Shown here piece by piece: positions 22,753-36,000 of a stretch of DNA of 64,000 nt. A program made the translations under genes and the position numbers. The stretch lies in assembly GCA_039720395.1 (NCBI GenBank), contig CM077832.1, positions 14,512,966 through 14,576,965 of the forward strand. The letters run 5' to 3'. Every line of letters starts with the position of its first letter. Position 1 is the stretch's first letter. The notes beneath the pieces were generated by a model. That model ran no database searches and was not told the origin of the DNA. It saw only the letters and a program-made list of their open reading frames with translations. The stretch comes from Liquidambar formosana. Lineage: Eukaryota > Streptophyta > Magnoliopsida > Saxifragales > Altingiaceae.

Positions 22753-25700
22753 TCATTGGCTCTTGGGAGTTTCCTCTTGGCTCTTTGCTTTACCCCTGAG
22801 CATTTCCGTGAAATTTCCCCTCATGATTCGCTTGAATCTAGTGTCCTCTGCTGGCAGTGGCAGCTCGGCATTCGGCGACTCGACTGGCTCTGGCTGCAGA
22901 TCTGCACTTTCTTTCTTGCCTAACAGCCCACCTTCACCAAAGAAACTGGTCACTGATGATGCAAGCCCAAGATGAGCGCTCATGCCCATTACCTTGCTGA
23001 TAGCCTCAAAAGTTCCACCTGATCTTTCCTTCATTATAATTTCAAGGGCTTCTTTGTGTGCTGGATCAAGTGCATCCGAATCTTTTAACAGATTCTGTAT
23101 GGCTGGAAGGAGGAGATCCCTAACACTAGTTGTGGGGAGCTCTGCAACAAGCAAAGATGAGACTAAGCTTTACATAATATGCGAGAAATTTATATAGGTA
23201 AATGCAAAAACATAGCTACGCTGAAAAAGCATTTCCGCAGGACACAATAATAGGTAATCATCAGCCATATAAGAACGCACTCAAATCTTGTCATGGTTGT
23301 CGGGAATTATGTGAAACCAAAGTTTGACTACACTCTGAAGCTGGGACTTTCTATGGCTCCAATTATTTCCATGTCAATCATTTTATAACAAAAAGACATT
23401 TCCATTTGGTTTCTGAGGATGAAAAAACATAAAAGAACTTGAAATTTTAGTATGTCAGATTTTACGTTATTTCGGACCCTAGAAAAACAAATAACTCTAT
23501 GCCTCCACTAAACTGAGCCTGAAACAAGTATTCTGCTTTAAAAATTCTTAGGTTTCATAGCAACCAACAGCAATGGTGATGAACAAGCTTCCTCTTTTTT
23601 CTTATTCCTTTCACACAGGAAATGAAGGGAACCTTTTAAAAAGATCGACGTGAATCAGTAATCATGAACTGGAACCCATTTAACAGGTGCAATCAGCAAG
23701 GTTTTTTTTTTTTTTTTTTTTAAAATTGCTGAGAAGGTGTTCAGCAAGTCAGCATAAAAAAAATTGCTGTGACTAAATGTTATTTTCAGATGGATGATTA
23801 ACAAAACAACTATTAGGTGAGCAAGAATAGCAACTACATATCAGATAGTAGACCTTTTTAATAGAATTCTGTGGAACCTATGCATCAGGAACATAAAAAA
23901 TACTGTCCGAATTTTCTGAAGGAACCGGGTATACCGTATATCCATACTGTTACTGTAAGCCATGCATCACCTGTGAAATTTATAGGCTAGCAACTTTACC
24001 CTATATCCAACTGTATCAAAAGTTATTTGACCAACGAACTTATCACAGAAGCATATTATCCTATACCATACCCTTAAGTTAGAACTTAGAAGTCAATGAC
24101 TGACAAGCTGGCAAAGTACTTATGGGGAGAAATATGGGAAAGAAAAGAAAATTTTCCAGTTCTTAAGAGAAGCAAACCTGTAGCATCCAGAGCACGGATT
24201 GATTCACAAAATGCGTTGGCTCTTTCACGGCGACGCATCACATCACTTGCAGGAATTGGCGTGGCGGTAAGTTGGAATATCTTGGACAAAAGATGTATAA
24301 CATGTTAAAGAAACAAACTGCATTAACATAACAACTTGACTATGGAAGGCAATAGAAAATTTTCAAATGGTTAACTGGAGGGCAGAATTATGTATCAAAA
24401 AAGAATCCCTAAAAGCAGTTTTCTCAAAAAACAAGGTTGAGGATATAATCTCTAAGTCTATCTGTCGTATGTGGTACAGCAACCACCAATGCGCGAACCA
24501 CAGCAATGGTAGCTTCATGTGATCCATCTTCTAGAAATGCATCCATTTGAACACGTATCTTATCAACAATCTGAGAGACAAAGTTTGATCAGCCTGCTGT
24601 ACAGAAGTTGCTCCACTAAGATTGCCAATCTTGATTTCAATAAGTGAAAAACGTATACCATATCATTTTTAAAATGTTGTGCCACAGATCCAAATGCATC
24701 TATGCTTGCATATTTTACAGTCAGGTTTTGGTCAGATCCAAGAGTGACCAGGGCAGGCAAAATGTGCGTTGAAGCAACTTTTGCATCAATATATGGCACC
24801 TATCAGAAGAAAGAAATTAAAGACTTAAGTGTAAAGTTAAAGGTCACAGGAAAAGACAGTTTTAGAAGAATGAATAAACTTACAATGACTTTCAACAGAT
24901 TGGCAGCACTAATTTTCATATTTATGTTGGAGCTGACAACCATTTCCCATAAAATACTGAAAATCATACTATGATGTTCTTCAAATGTGCTGCATTATGG
25001 AAAAATCCTGTCAGTCAAACAATGAACAACAAAAAACTAGTACTGAAATGTATTGGTAAAATACGAACCAAAGGAAGCGGACAGCATCTACAATCTCAGA
25101 AATGCGCTTTGTTGATTGACCCTCCTTCACTGTGCCTTGAACTAATATCTTTCTTAAGTATTCCGCCAATTGTTCATGCTTGCTAGGAACACCTAAAACA
25201 CCAGCCAAGAGAAGTGGTAGGACACACATAGTAGCAAGTCTCTCAGCCACAGCAGTTTTTGGTCTCAAACCTGTAATCAAGCAACATTTAAAGATGATAA
25301 GAATAATGTTAAAAAAGTAATCACAGAGTTAGAGAATCCATTACCTTTGATTCTTGAATGAATGGAAGAAGGGAAAAATGTTAAATCGGCACTATCCCCA
25401 ACTGCTACCAAGAATATGGGCAGCATCATGTGTGTCAGATAATAATCGCCGAAATGTTGTGATACAGCCAACAAAAACTGCATTACCAATAATAGACTTG
25501 ATTAGCAACAACTTGAAGAGCACAATTCTTTTTCCTTTCCTTTTTTTCCTTTTTTTTTTTCTTTTTTTTTTGGACAAGTAAAGAGCACTATTCTCATCCA
25601 TATAGAAACACAAGAAACCAAGAGCACATCAAAGAATAAATGCCAAAGTACACTAGTACCTTTGTGGTTCGGTTTCTTAAATTATCTTCTTTCTGAGGTA

Positions 25701-28700
25701 ACAAGCAGGCAAGCTGAATTAAATCAGGAAAGCAATCAATGTGCATCCATTCAAATGCAGGCCATTCCACATGTCCCCTGACCAGATATTAAAATCTCTC
25801 AGAAACTAATACAGCAGCAGCCAGGCTTTCAATTATGTTCCACAAAGAAATCGAAGTGGCTAAAGTTATAAAATTACAGTAAAAGGAAAGCGGAGCTTAC
25901 CCAGCATACAATTCAAGCAAGGACCTAGAAAATATTGTTCCTGTTGATTCTGAAACAGAAGAAAATGGACACGTCTCAATTGCTCTCTGGTGCACAAATG
26001 GAACCAATTCTGCTAGCATTCTTAATAAAACATCAACATTCCAGCGCTCTCGTTCACCTAAAACACGTAGATGTGACTCAACAGAACCTTCAACCCCCGA
26101 AAGTGGTGGGCAACGCTGAAAAATAAGACTAGTTAGTATAGAAAAATTTTCATACAGCAGGTCTGCAGGTGTGGCACGGTTCTCAGTCACAAGAGAGAAA
26201 TCATTGGCAAGAAGCAAACATACCTGAGCAGAGCCCAATATATGAGAGAGTAAAACTCTTAAAATATGGTCCAATTTGTTTCCCCAAGATAGTACTGCAG
26301 GAACTAATTTTTTTACTGTAGTTTCCACCACGACTCCAGAGGGATCGCACGCCAGTTGGAACATTAACTCCTCAACCTATATAAACAAACCAAAAACTGG
26401 TATTGGAGAAACTTCTTTTTATGTTTTTTTTTAATTTTTTTATTTTACTCCTCTTGTAAGCCATCATATTATTATCAGGTGAAAAGGCTCCATTCCCTAG
26501 CCCATGTCATCAACCTGTTCTAGAGCTTACATTGTAGCCAATTCTGTCAAGTCAGATTTCTTCTCCATGATTGCCTCGAAGCATATTTAGTGAGGCTGAC
26601 CTTGAAATATTTGTCCATATTTGGAAAGAGTGGAAGCAGCAAAGCCAGATTATGAGCAGCAGCCTCTCGAACAACAGTTGCAGAATCCTCTATCAGTTGT
26701 TGCACAATAGACAAAATTAGAGAATCACGAATCTCAGGCCGGACAAACTCTGCAAGCTCTCCACATGATTGAGCGACAAGCAGCCTACGCTCCTCATACA
26801 TATGATTTATCTGCAATCCATGAACCAGAAAAATAAAACCCTGGCTCTTGAGACAAAAGGATATAAAATAGGTGGTTTCATGGTGACCTGAAAAATAAAG
26901 AGTGGAACTCACTTGTTCCCAACATTGGGGAAGCAATTCTGTTTCCGTTCTCATCTCTCCAACATTTTTAGCAAGGCTAACACATGCCTGAAACAAAGTT
27001 AAAAAGTGGCAGTATCATGTTAAAACCATAATGCTATCTTACAAATGAATGTAGTACTTCAAAAACAGACATACATCCATTATAATTCGTCTCTGTTGTT
27101 CGTCTGGACGTTTAATTAAATTAAACAATGTGTGGGTTAAGGAATCTCGTGTGCCACTATCTGGATGGCGCTCAATCGCACACATCATCAGGGGTAGAAG
27201 CTCCTGTCAGCAAATAACACCAATACAGCATGAGTAACATTTCACCCCAAAAACCAGAGATAAATGCAAAAATTGGAATATATTAGTCAAATGCAAACCT
27301 CCCGATGATTGATCAAAACATAAGGAACAATCTTAGGCAAGGCATCCGCAAGGATCTGAATGGTTCCCAAACCCTGCAAAGTAAGACTATCTCAGATATG
27401 GAGTACAATGAAATTTCCACAATATGGGAAAGCAGGGGTGGATAGTGCAGGGCTGGCAGCTGGGGGAGCATGGCCTCCTTAAGATTTGAAATTTCTTTCA
27501 AGAAATGATGCCATTTAGGGCCATAAAGAATAATTAACTCCCTCCCTCCAGTTGGCATACTTCACAGAGCCCTAATAATAAAATAATGTATTTACTCCAG
27601 TAAACCAAAGCAAACTTCTCTCCCCTCCCCCCCTCCCCCCCCCCCCCCCCCCCCCGCCCCCCCAAAAAAAAAAAGAGGGGGGGGGGGGGGGGGGGGAACA
27701 AACAAAAACCAAGAAAAAGAATGGAAAATCCTGACTCCACCCCATGGGAAAGGCTATTATGATCCAAAACAAGAGTGATAGAGTGATATGTACTCGCCAT
27801 ATTTTCAGAAACAGGTTCCCCACTTGGATTGTGCGACTTAAGAGGTAACCCACTATCTTCTCGTGGTGGTAGTTCACCATTTTCCTTGGGGACATTTTGA
27901 CCATATTCAAAAGTACTATTATCATTTGAAGAATTTATAACTGACTCTTGTGAAACTTCCTCAGGTTTATCTTTGTTGTCATCAAAGGTTTTAGTAGCCA
28001 GCGATAGACCATCTTCCTTGTCAAGAATTCCTGATGCCATGTCAACTGGATGAGACATTACAGTTTTATCTTCATGTATCTCAACAACTTTCGCTTCTGT
28101 CGGCATAGACTCTTTCTTTGAATTGATGGAATCTACAGAATTGAAAGCAGTAGTGCTTTTCGCCTTTAAACTTTCTAGTTCCATCCGCAGTGATTTTATT
28201 TCTTCCTTATATCTTTCTAAGGACTGGGACTGCACATGATCGATATCACCAGCTACCCAATGCCTTCCAGAGCGAGATCCTTCAATCTGCATCTTCAGCG
28301 AAGTGATTTCAGCTCTACATTCATTGAGTTCCTTCCTTTGGTGCTCCAAGGACTGCTTCAAATCTTGTACCTGAAAAAATTATCTCAGTGTGTATTCTCT
28401 CCTATATAAGAGTATATAATATCACATCCACTCAAAAAGATGCACTTAGTAAGAGAGAACTACCAGGTTCTCCTTCTCCTTGAGGTCCTTCTGAAAGCAT
28501 TCTAAGGATTTATTTAATGCCATTATTTGACCATCAGCCAAATCTTTGTTTTTCAGCAAGCACTCTTTTTCATGATGCAGGCTCTCATTTTCTTTTAGTA
28601 ATGACTCATTTTCTCGAAGCATGGTGATTTTTTCCTGCAGCATTGGAAGCTTCCTCATTTATGTGCAGTTCAACACAAGCAGCAACATCCAAATTAAACA

Positions 28701-29994
28701 TCACAGCAGAATTTGGAGAATATCAATTAATAGAACTGATAGTAAAAGAAAAACTTGCAAGTCATAAGCTGTCACTAAGAACCTTCAAGTCAAGTAACAA
28801 TTGCAACTATTTAATAGAAACTAAGAATATACTACAACTAATGTTAGTGACAAAAGCAAACATTAGAAAAATTATGGAGTAGACTGGCCAAGTTGGTCAA
28901 ATCCATAGAAGCAAGAAGCGGGGGCGGGGGTGGGGGCAGGGGCTAGGCCGGGAGTGGGTGCGGGGGTGGGGAAGCGGGGGAATATAGAAGAGTCAAAGGT
29001 TTAGGGCGTGTAGGAAGCGTCTGTGGAAAATATATATAATCCTCAATATGATTTTTTGTGGGATGCAATTCTAGAAAAATGTGCAAAAAAGTGTTATTTT
29101 GAAAAGCCACACTAACGTAGAGAAAGAAAGAGGATGCTTTTACCTTTTTTTCATTTTTCTTTTCTTGAGGAAAAGAATTGAGTAAACTAAGCACTAATTT
29201 GATATGATTTAATAGAAATCCTATTATTATTAAAAACATTTTTTACTTTAGTTAAAGTTGAGAAGAGTTTAGTTTTGGAGGGGTCATTCCTTCTCCCTTC
29301 CATCACAAGGTTCTGTCTTACTTAGAATCGAGATTCTTTGAATCTCGAGAGAGAATCGAGGTTCTTACAAGGTTCTAACTTGAGAGCGCGGAACCGTGGT
29401 TCCGAAGCGGGAGCGGCACCCTTGATAGAAGATTCCTGCTTCTAAGGTCAAATCAACAAAAAACTAAGTGAAATCAGAAAAATCAGCCAAAAACCAAGCG
29501 AAGTTGGCTAAATTAGCTATGTTGGCCAAACCAGCCAAAAGCCAACTGAAGTTATTCAACTTGACCAAATCGGCTAAAAGGAACACGAAGTTGGCCAAAT
29601 TAGTTAAAAGGTAGAGAATTTGGATAATTTCACTAAAAAGCCAAGTGAAGTTAACCAAATCGACCAAAAGCCAAGCCAAGCCAAGTTGGCAAAATCGTCT
29701 AAAGCAAAGTGAAGTTGGCCAAATTGGAAAAATTCCCAAGATGTTGCCGGGTGGTTCGATGAGTGGCCAAATTGAGAAAATCAACCAAAAATAAGGTTTG
29801 TGGGTCAACTAAATCTAAAATAAGCCATTGGAGTGACAAGTGTCCTAGTAGGAGTTATATGTGTGGAATTCCAGAAGGCAACTACTAACGCAACAAGATA
29901 GCGAAACTGAAGAACATGTCTTCAATATGAATAAACCCTAGAGTTCACTAAGGGGTTCTTGAATTTCTAAATCTGTAGATATATGGATGTATTC

Positions 29995-30035
<41 letters not shown>

Positions 30036-33000
30036 GGATGATGGTTAGGTGAGCACGTGCTATATAACTCATATCAACACCCGCATTTGGGGTTGTACCA
30101 TGTGCATTAGTGGATTACGGGCAATGTTTTTAAAGGCGAGAGCAATAGGCGAGGCGTTTTACTCCTTGCAAAGCGAGGTGTAAGCCTCAAGGCATAAGGC
30201 GTAAGCCTTTCAATTAGTAATTTTCATTTTAAAAAAGAAAGAGAGAAAAAAAGTAGTATCATTTTGAAAATTAATAAATAACATCAAGACTAAAAAAGTA
30301 AATAAACATTTTTGGGACATTTAAAATCATAGTAGTATAGTTATTTAAAGATAAAGGTTCATATTGCATCATAGATTAAGTTATACAAAAATTGTACATA
30401 AACATGTAAAAAAAAAAGTCTGAACATAATTCTACTAATATACATGGTTTGATATAAAATGTATAAAAATAAATTATATATGGTTGAAACTTATTTAATG
30501 CATTCAAATAACAAACAAGAATAAGAATTAAATCAAAAGATTTAACAGAAGTCGCATGAGGCATATGCCTGATGTGCTAAGGTGTAAAAAGCGCACCTTT
30601 ACTATGCCTTGGCTGGTGAGTCGTGTGCCTAATGAGAACCTTGCTTAATTTTTGAAGCCTTAACGTGTTTTTGAACAGCTTTGCCCGAAGGCAAGCCTCA
30701 AAAGAGCTTTTTAAAACAATGGTTACGGGATACATTAGGCTAATGCGCGGGGTACAACCCCCAATGCATGGTGCTAATATAGTTTGTGTCAACATGTGCT
30801 AACCTGATTGAGACTGTATATATATACGAAGCTGATCAGATGCGGACCATCCGCACTATCCGGGATAGATCACACAGCTCGAAGCTGCGCGAAGCTTTCA
30901 CACGCACGGCTGTAAGTCGTGCGATCCCGTCTAGGATGTCCGGGACAATCAACACCTAATCAAGTGAGCACATGCTCACATAACTTATATCATCGTCAAG
31001 CATTAGGAACATACCTTGTGCATTGACCCAATGAATCCCGTAACCCACCAATGCACAAGGTACAACCCCCAATGAGGGGGCCGATATCAGCAAGTGCTCA
31101 CCTGATCATCATCTTATATATATAAGGAGAACTCTTGAAAACAATACTATCGAATGGAGTCTACCACCGACAAGGCTACATAAGAAGTATTGATAATACT
31201 CTAACCCAAATCTAAGAATAGAAGAAACTAGGAAATAGCAGGAATTACCGAAAATTATCAAAAATGTAAAAATACCACATTTCAAGAAATTAGTTTTAAA
31301 TAACTTCAAATAACATCCTGCTAGAATCCCGAACAAATTTGGAATATAAAACACAAACAAACAAAAAAAATCCAAAAAATTACCAAAAATAGAAAGCTTT
31401 TTTCCCTAAAAACCGATATTTGACCCTTTAAAAGGTGGTGGTATTCCACTAAAAAGGACACAAAATTATCTTCACATGAGTACTTGTTTCATCCAATTCC
31501 AATAAATAACGTCGTGAAATTAGGCCTCATAGGCGCTTCTCTCTAAGCACTCTAAGTATAATTCAGTCTCTCTCTCTCTCTCTCTCTATGCACAGAAGAC
31601 TGACCTTATCCAACTACCATTTCTATGTTTCTACAAATTTTCTTTGTAGTTAGCAGGAATGGCTGCCTTTGTTTTTGGATCTTGTCCTTTATTTTGCTAG
31701 ATAGGTCACTTTGTAGTCTCGTTTCTTTGTTTTGTAATCAAGTTAGTTTAATGAAAACCTGTTGTCCCCTTCATTTGCAAAGAGGTTCTTTCATAGTAAC
31801 TTTCATGGCTTCCAAAGTTAGTAGACCATTTTGTTTTCATTGCTTCGTGACTTCCTTCTTAATTGATCATTTTGGTGAAAGTTGAAGTCCTATTCCTTGA
31901 GGCCTAGAAAAAAACTCGATAAATGATCGATCACACAATCTCAAATTGAATCCGTGAAATGCTTCTGGCACACCCACAATCTCCCAAAAATTGTGTGGAA
32001 ACACATACATTATTGAACCTTTACATGACAATTGCTCAATATAACACATGTAATAATTTAATGTAGTAAAATATAAAACTGCCATCACATATCATTTATA
32101 ACATCAAAAGACAATATCAATAACGAAATACTGGGAAAAATGATATAAAAAAAAAAAAAAACCTATTTGATGCCTCAGAGAATTCCTGGAAGCTTAAAAT
32201 CATTAAATGTAATTAATTGAAAATTATTTTACAATAAAGAGATTATTTAGTCATTTGAGTATTGAAGAATTTGAGTGGGTAAGAATATATTGTGATTTCA
32301 TCCATCTTGGCTCGTAAACTATAAGAATAAATTTGAGCGATCATGTCACCTCTTGAACTGAGTATACAACAGAGCTATTGCAAGGGCTGAATAAAAAATC
32401 AAAAAGTTGTAGGACATATAAATAGCCAAAATGAAGGGTATTAATCTCATTTGACAGCATTTGTTCAAAGTGAATTTCCATGAACTAACATAAATATCAT
32501 TTTCATTAATGAAAATCACCACCATTTGAAGTCAACTTCTAGTGGGTAGACCTTTTTGCTCTACATATTTGCTTCTTGCACTCCACTTAGTGACTAAGAG
32601 GGACATATACAAATACTCTACTGGTCAAGTGCAAGGAAAAAAAAAGAAGGAAGAAGCAAGGCTTAGATAGCAATGCCCATACTAACAAACCTAAATGATA
32701 CAAGGGTAAAAACCAAGGACTTAAATATTGATATCGATGGATATATCAAGGGTCTAAGAACACGGATTTATCGAAAATTTCGATATCGATTCAAAGATAT
32801 GATGGATATTGTTAGTTAAAAACGTATACTTCCATTGAAACTCTGGAAACAATGATTATACTCCAATAAATAGTTTAAAATAAAAAAATTTCAATTTAAT
32901 GTGTATTAGACAAGTTTGTATTATGTAGGGTATAAAAATTGTGCCACACTGAGTAAAAGAATAAATATTTTAACAAAGTAAATGAAAGTTGTTACTTCAT

Positions 33001-36000
33001 AACACTAATTTAAGCCATTAGTTTAATTGAAATATTTATATAAATCAATACTAAAAGAATAAGAGGTGATAATTGATACCGTCAATATATATCCTTGATA
33101 TAGTGGATATATTCGATATATCGACGATACCATGTGAAAGAAAGAAGATATTATGGATATGTCGAGATTTTATCAATAATATCAAAAATATTGACAATAT
33201 CGTAAAGATATTTTGCGAAAAAGATATGTCGGTTAGATATCGTATTGAGGGGTACGGATACACAGATATATCGTGGATATATCAAAGATATCGTGGATAT
33301 TTAAGTCCATGGTACTATAAACTCTAACAATTTTAAACAATTAAAATGAAAATACAAATTCATTAACAATCTCTTTAAAAATACGTGAAGTGCAACTCGC
33401 CTACCCCACATGTGTTTCAGCAAGTACCTCAGCAGCCTCTGCAGTGGACGAAAGGTACTGATAATAATAATGGCGTAAGGCATCTGGTACACATGCAGGT
33501 GAATTCTGCCAAACATCTAGATTCTGGTCATTAACCTGCAGTGGAAGTAATGACAAATTACTATAACATTCAAACTTTGGCGCACACACACACTCATCTG
33601 ATTTAGAGGTTTTAAACCTATTTAAGAGACTATAAATATGTTAACATAAGATGAAAATTCATGAAATAGTTATACTATGTTACCTCTTACCGCATCTGAT
33701 GGGCCAGAAGTTTCATACCCTATCTAATATATTTTTTGTTAAAGATTCTCATATTTTATTAGATAGCATATGAACTTTGTCATAACTAGTTACTGAATGA
33801 AAAATACATTTGATTTTCTTAAACTAAACCAAACATGTGTTTACAATACAGATTAACCCAGAGGGGTCAGCCCATAAAATAGTCATTTGCTCAGCTTTTT
33901 AAATTTTCGAAAATACCTCAATAAACAATCTCATCTCAACTGAATTCAAAAAAGCCTCAATCCCAACAACTTGGTATTGGCTTCATGAATCTTTTTTCGT
34001 CATTTAGCTTTATTTAGGACCATATATTTTGTTAATTTCTTGGCAATAATGTCTCTGTCACCGCCTCTAACCACGATCTTTTTGGCCTTGCTCTCACCCT
34101 TTTGGTGCCTTTAACCTAAATCTATTCACTCCTCCATATTTGAGCATTCACATGTCTTTGTTGCACACAACCAAACCACCCTACATGATTTTCCTTCATC
34201 TTGCCTTCAATTCATACAACCTCTACCTTCTTAGGGATGCATTCATTTCTTATTTTTCATTGTCTTGAATCGCTATTCATCCATCCTAACATCCTCCACC
34301 CCACTACTCTCATTTTTTGAACATATTGTTTTTTAATTGCCTCACATTCTGTATAACAGATTCTCTTTAACTTAATAGGTATTCTATTTTCCTGCAACAC
34401 TCAACATGCATCTCTCCACTTCATTCATTTTGCTCTAATTTTAAGGGCAACTCCTTCCTCAATCTCTCCATCAATGATCCAAGATATCAAAAATGGTTAC
34501 TTTTAGGTAATCTCTTGACCTGACATTCACATAATACCCCCATTTCTAATCCTACTCTGACTGCATTTACATCCATATATTCTGTTTTAGCCCTACTTAA
34601 CCTAAAACTTTGATATTATAAAGTATCTCCCTATAGTTCTAACTTATGTTTATGTTAACCCCAACTTTGGTTTGATGAAATAAGACTATCATCAACAAAC
34701 AAAAGACACCATGGACCATCATCCTGGCTATTCTTAGTAAGTTTATTCATAACCAATTCAAAAAGATAACGACTCAATGTTGATCCTTGATGTAACCTAC
34801 TGGACAAACATTTAATAATAGTTCAATCATTTAGTAATGTATATTTACTTCACTCAAGGCATTTAAGTACTGATTACATTAGAATTATATCCATAACTCT
34901 TCTTTTTTTCTTTTTTTTTTTTCAATTTCTTCATATTTTTGCATCATGGTTTGCCCAGTTAGATCGGTGGAATGACTTGTGAACTACGGCCACAAAATTT
35001 AAAAGTAAGCACCATTGAAATAGATATAACGAGAAATAAATCCACAGAATAAATACATATGGCTCACCGAGGAGTCACCATTCCTCACATGAATAAAACA
35101 TTAAGAAAGTGAATAACAAAAAGGAAGCAAAAGAGACAACCATGCATTCATTGTGCTGCATACCTCCTCATAAAATGTCATCGCAGTAAGCCGATACCCG
35201 GCTAAAAGCAAATATTCCTTTACAGCACAGTTAAGATCTCGACGTTCATTGTCCTTTAAAGGACCCAAATCAGATAAGAAAGCATCCCTCTTTTTTCGTT
35301 GAAACTCGGCTCCATGATTTACAGAAACATCAGCATTTGACTCTGCAAAATGTATCCAAGAGAGAAGGAATTCATAAGATGACAAAAGTATAGTTGTTAA
35401 CTAATGAGAGAGCGGAAAAATAACTCCTACTAGAACTACCGATGCAGTCATGGTGGTCAATTCTAACATGGGAAGAAGGGAAAAACTAGTAGTGTCATTG
35501 TTACTTTTACCTAAATAAACTAACAGTGCACCATTTTCTTTTTGGCAGCTCCTTTTAACAAGGGGTGCAACTTGGTTCAAGTTGGTTCGGTTGCCATTAA
35601 AATAGAACCAAATTGACCTAATTCAGATCCTAAAAATACAACACAGACCATAGCACTCGAAGAACCGAACAAAACCAAACCAAAAAAAATCATTTCAGTT
35701 TGGTTCAGTTCTCAGTTCATCAATGTTTGTTAACCTACAGATTAAATTGAATAAAATATAATTGGGTTTAACCAGCTACAAGTCTACAACTATTCCAATG
35801 CATGCCCATACAAATAGGTTAGGTCCAGTATAACACGTAAGTTGGCTAGATGCCAATCTATATTAATGGCATGATGACATTAATGTAGACAGGACAAAGG
35901 AAAAAAAAAAAATTTGCTCCTATCCGATGTGGGATCCATTCCCTTGTATGCTTTAAACAAAACTACACTATCCCACATCAGTGCCGTGTGAAAGCTTTGC

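Larger units (their letters stand above)
28635..33427 (-). other. RELCH intron 4, 4.8 kb, loaded with repeats
   Basis: Bounded by GAG|GTACTT after exon 4 and CTGCAG|GAAAAA before exon 5. It contains a G-rich block (28919-28981), the GGCCAA minisatellite, a (GT)n tract, two copies of one MITE (one interrupted by a hAT-like element), and a GATATC-rich inverted-repeat element. No internal gene was recognised. Confidence 0.85.

Noticed and set aside
29464..29808. 114-codon minus-strand frame (LANFAWLLADL-like repeats)
   Set aside because: It is a translation of the GGCCAA minisatellite; the apparent leucine-rich repeats come from the DNA repeat.
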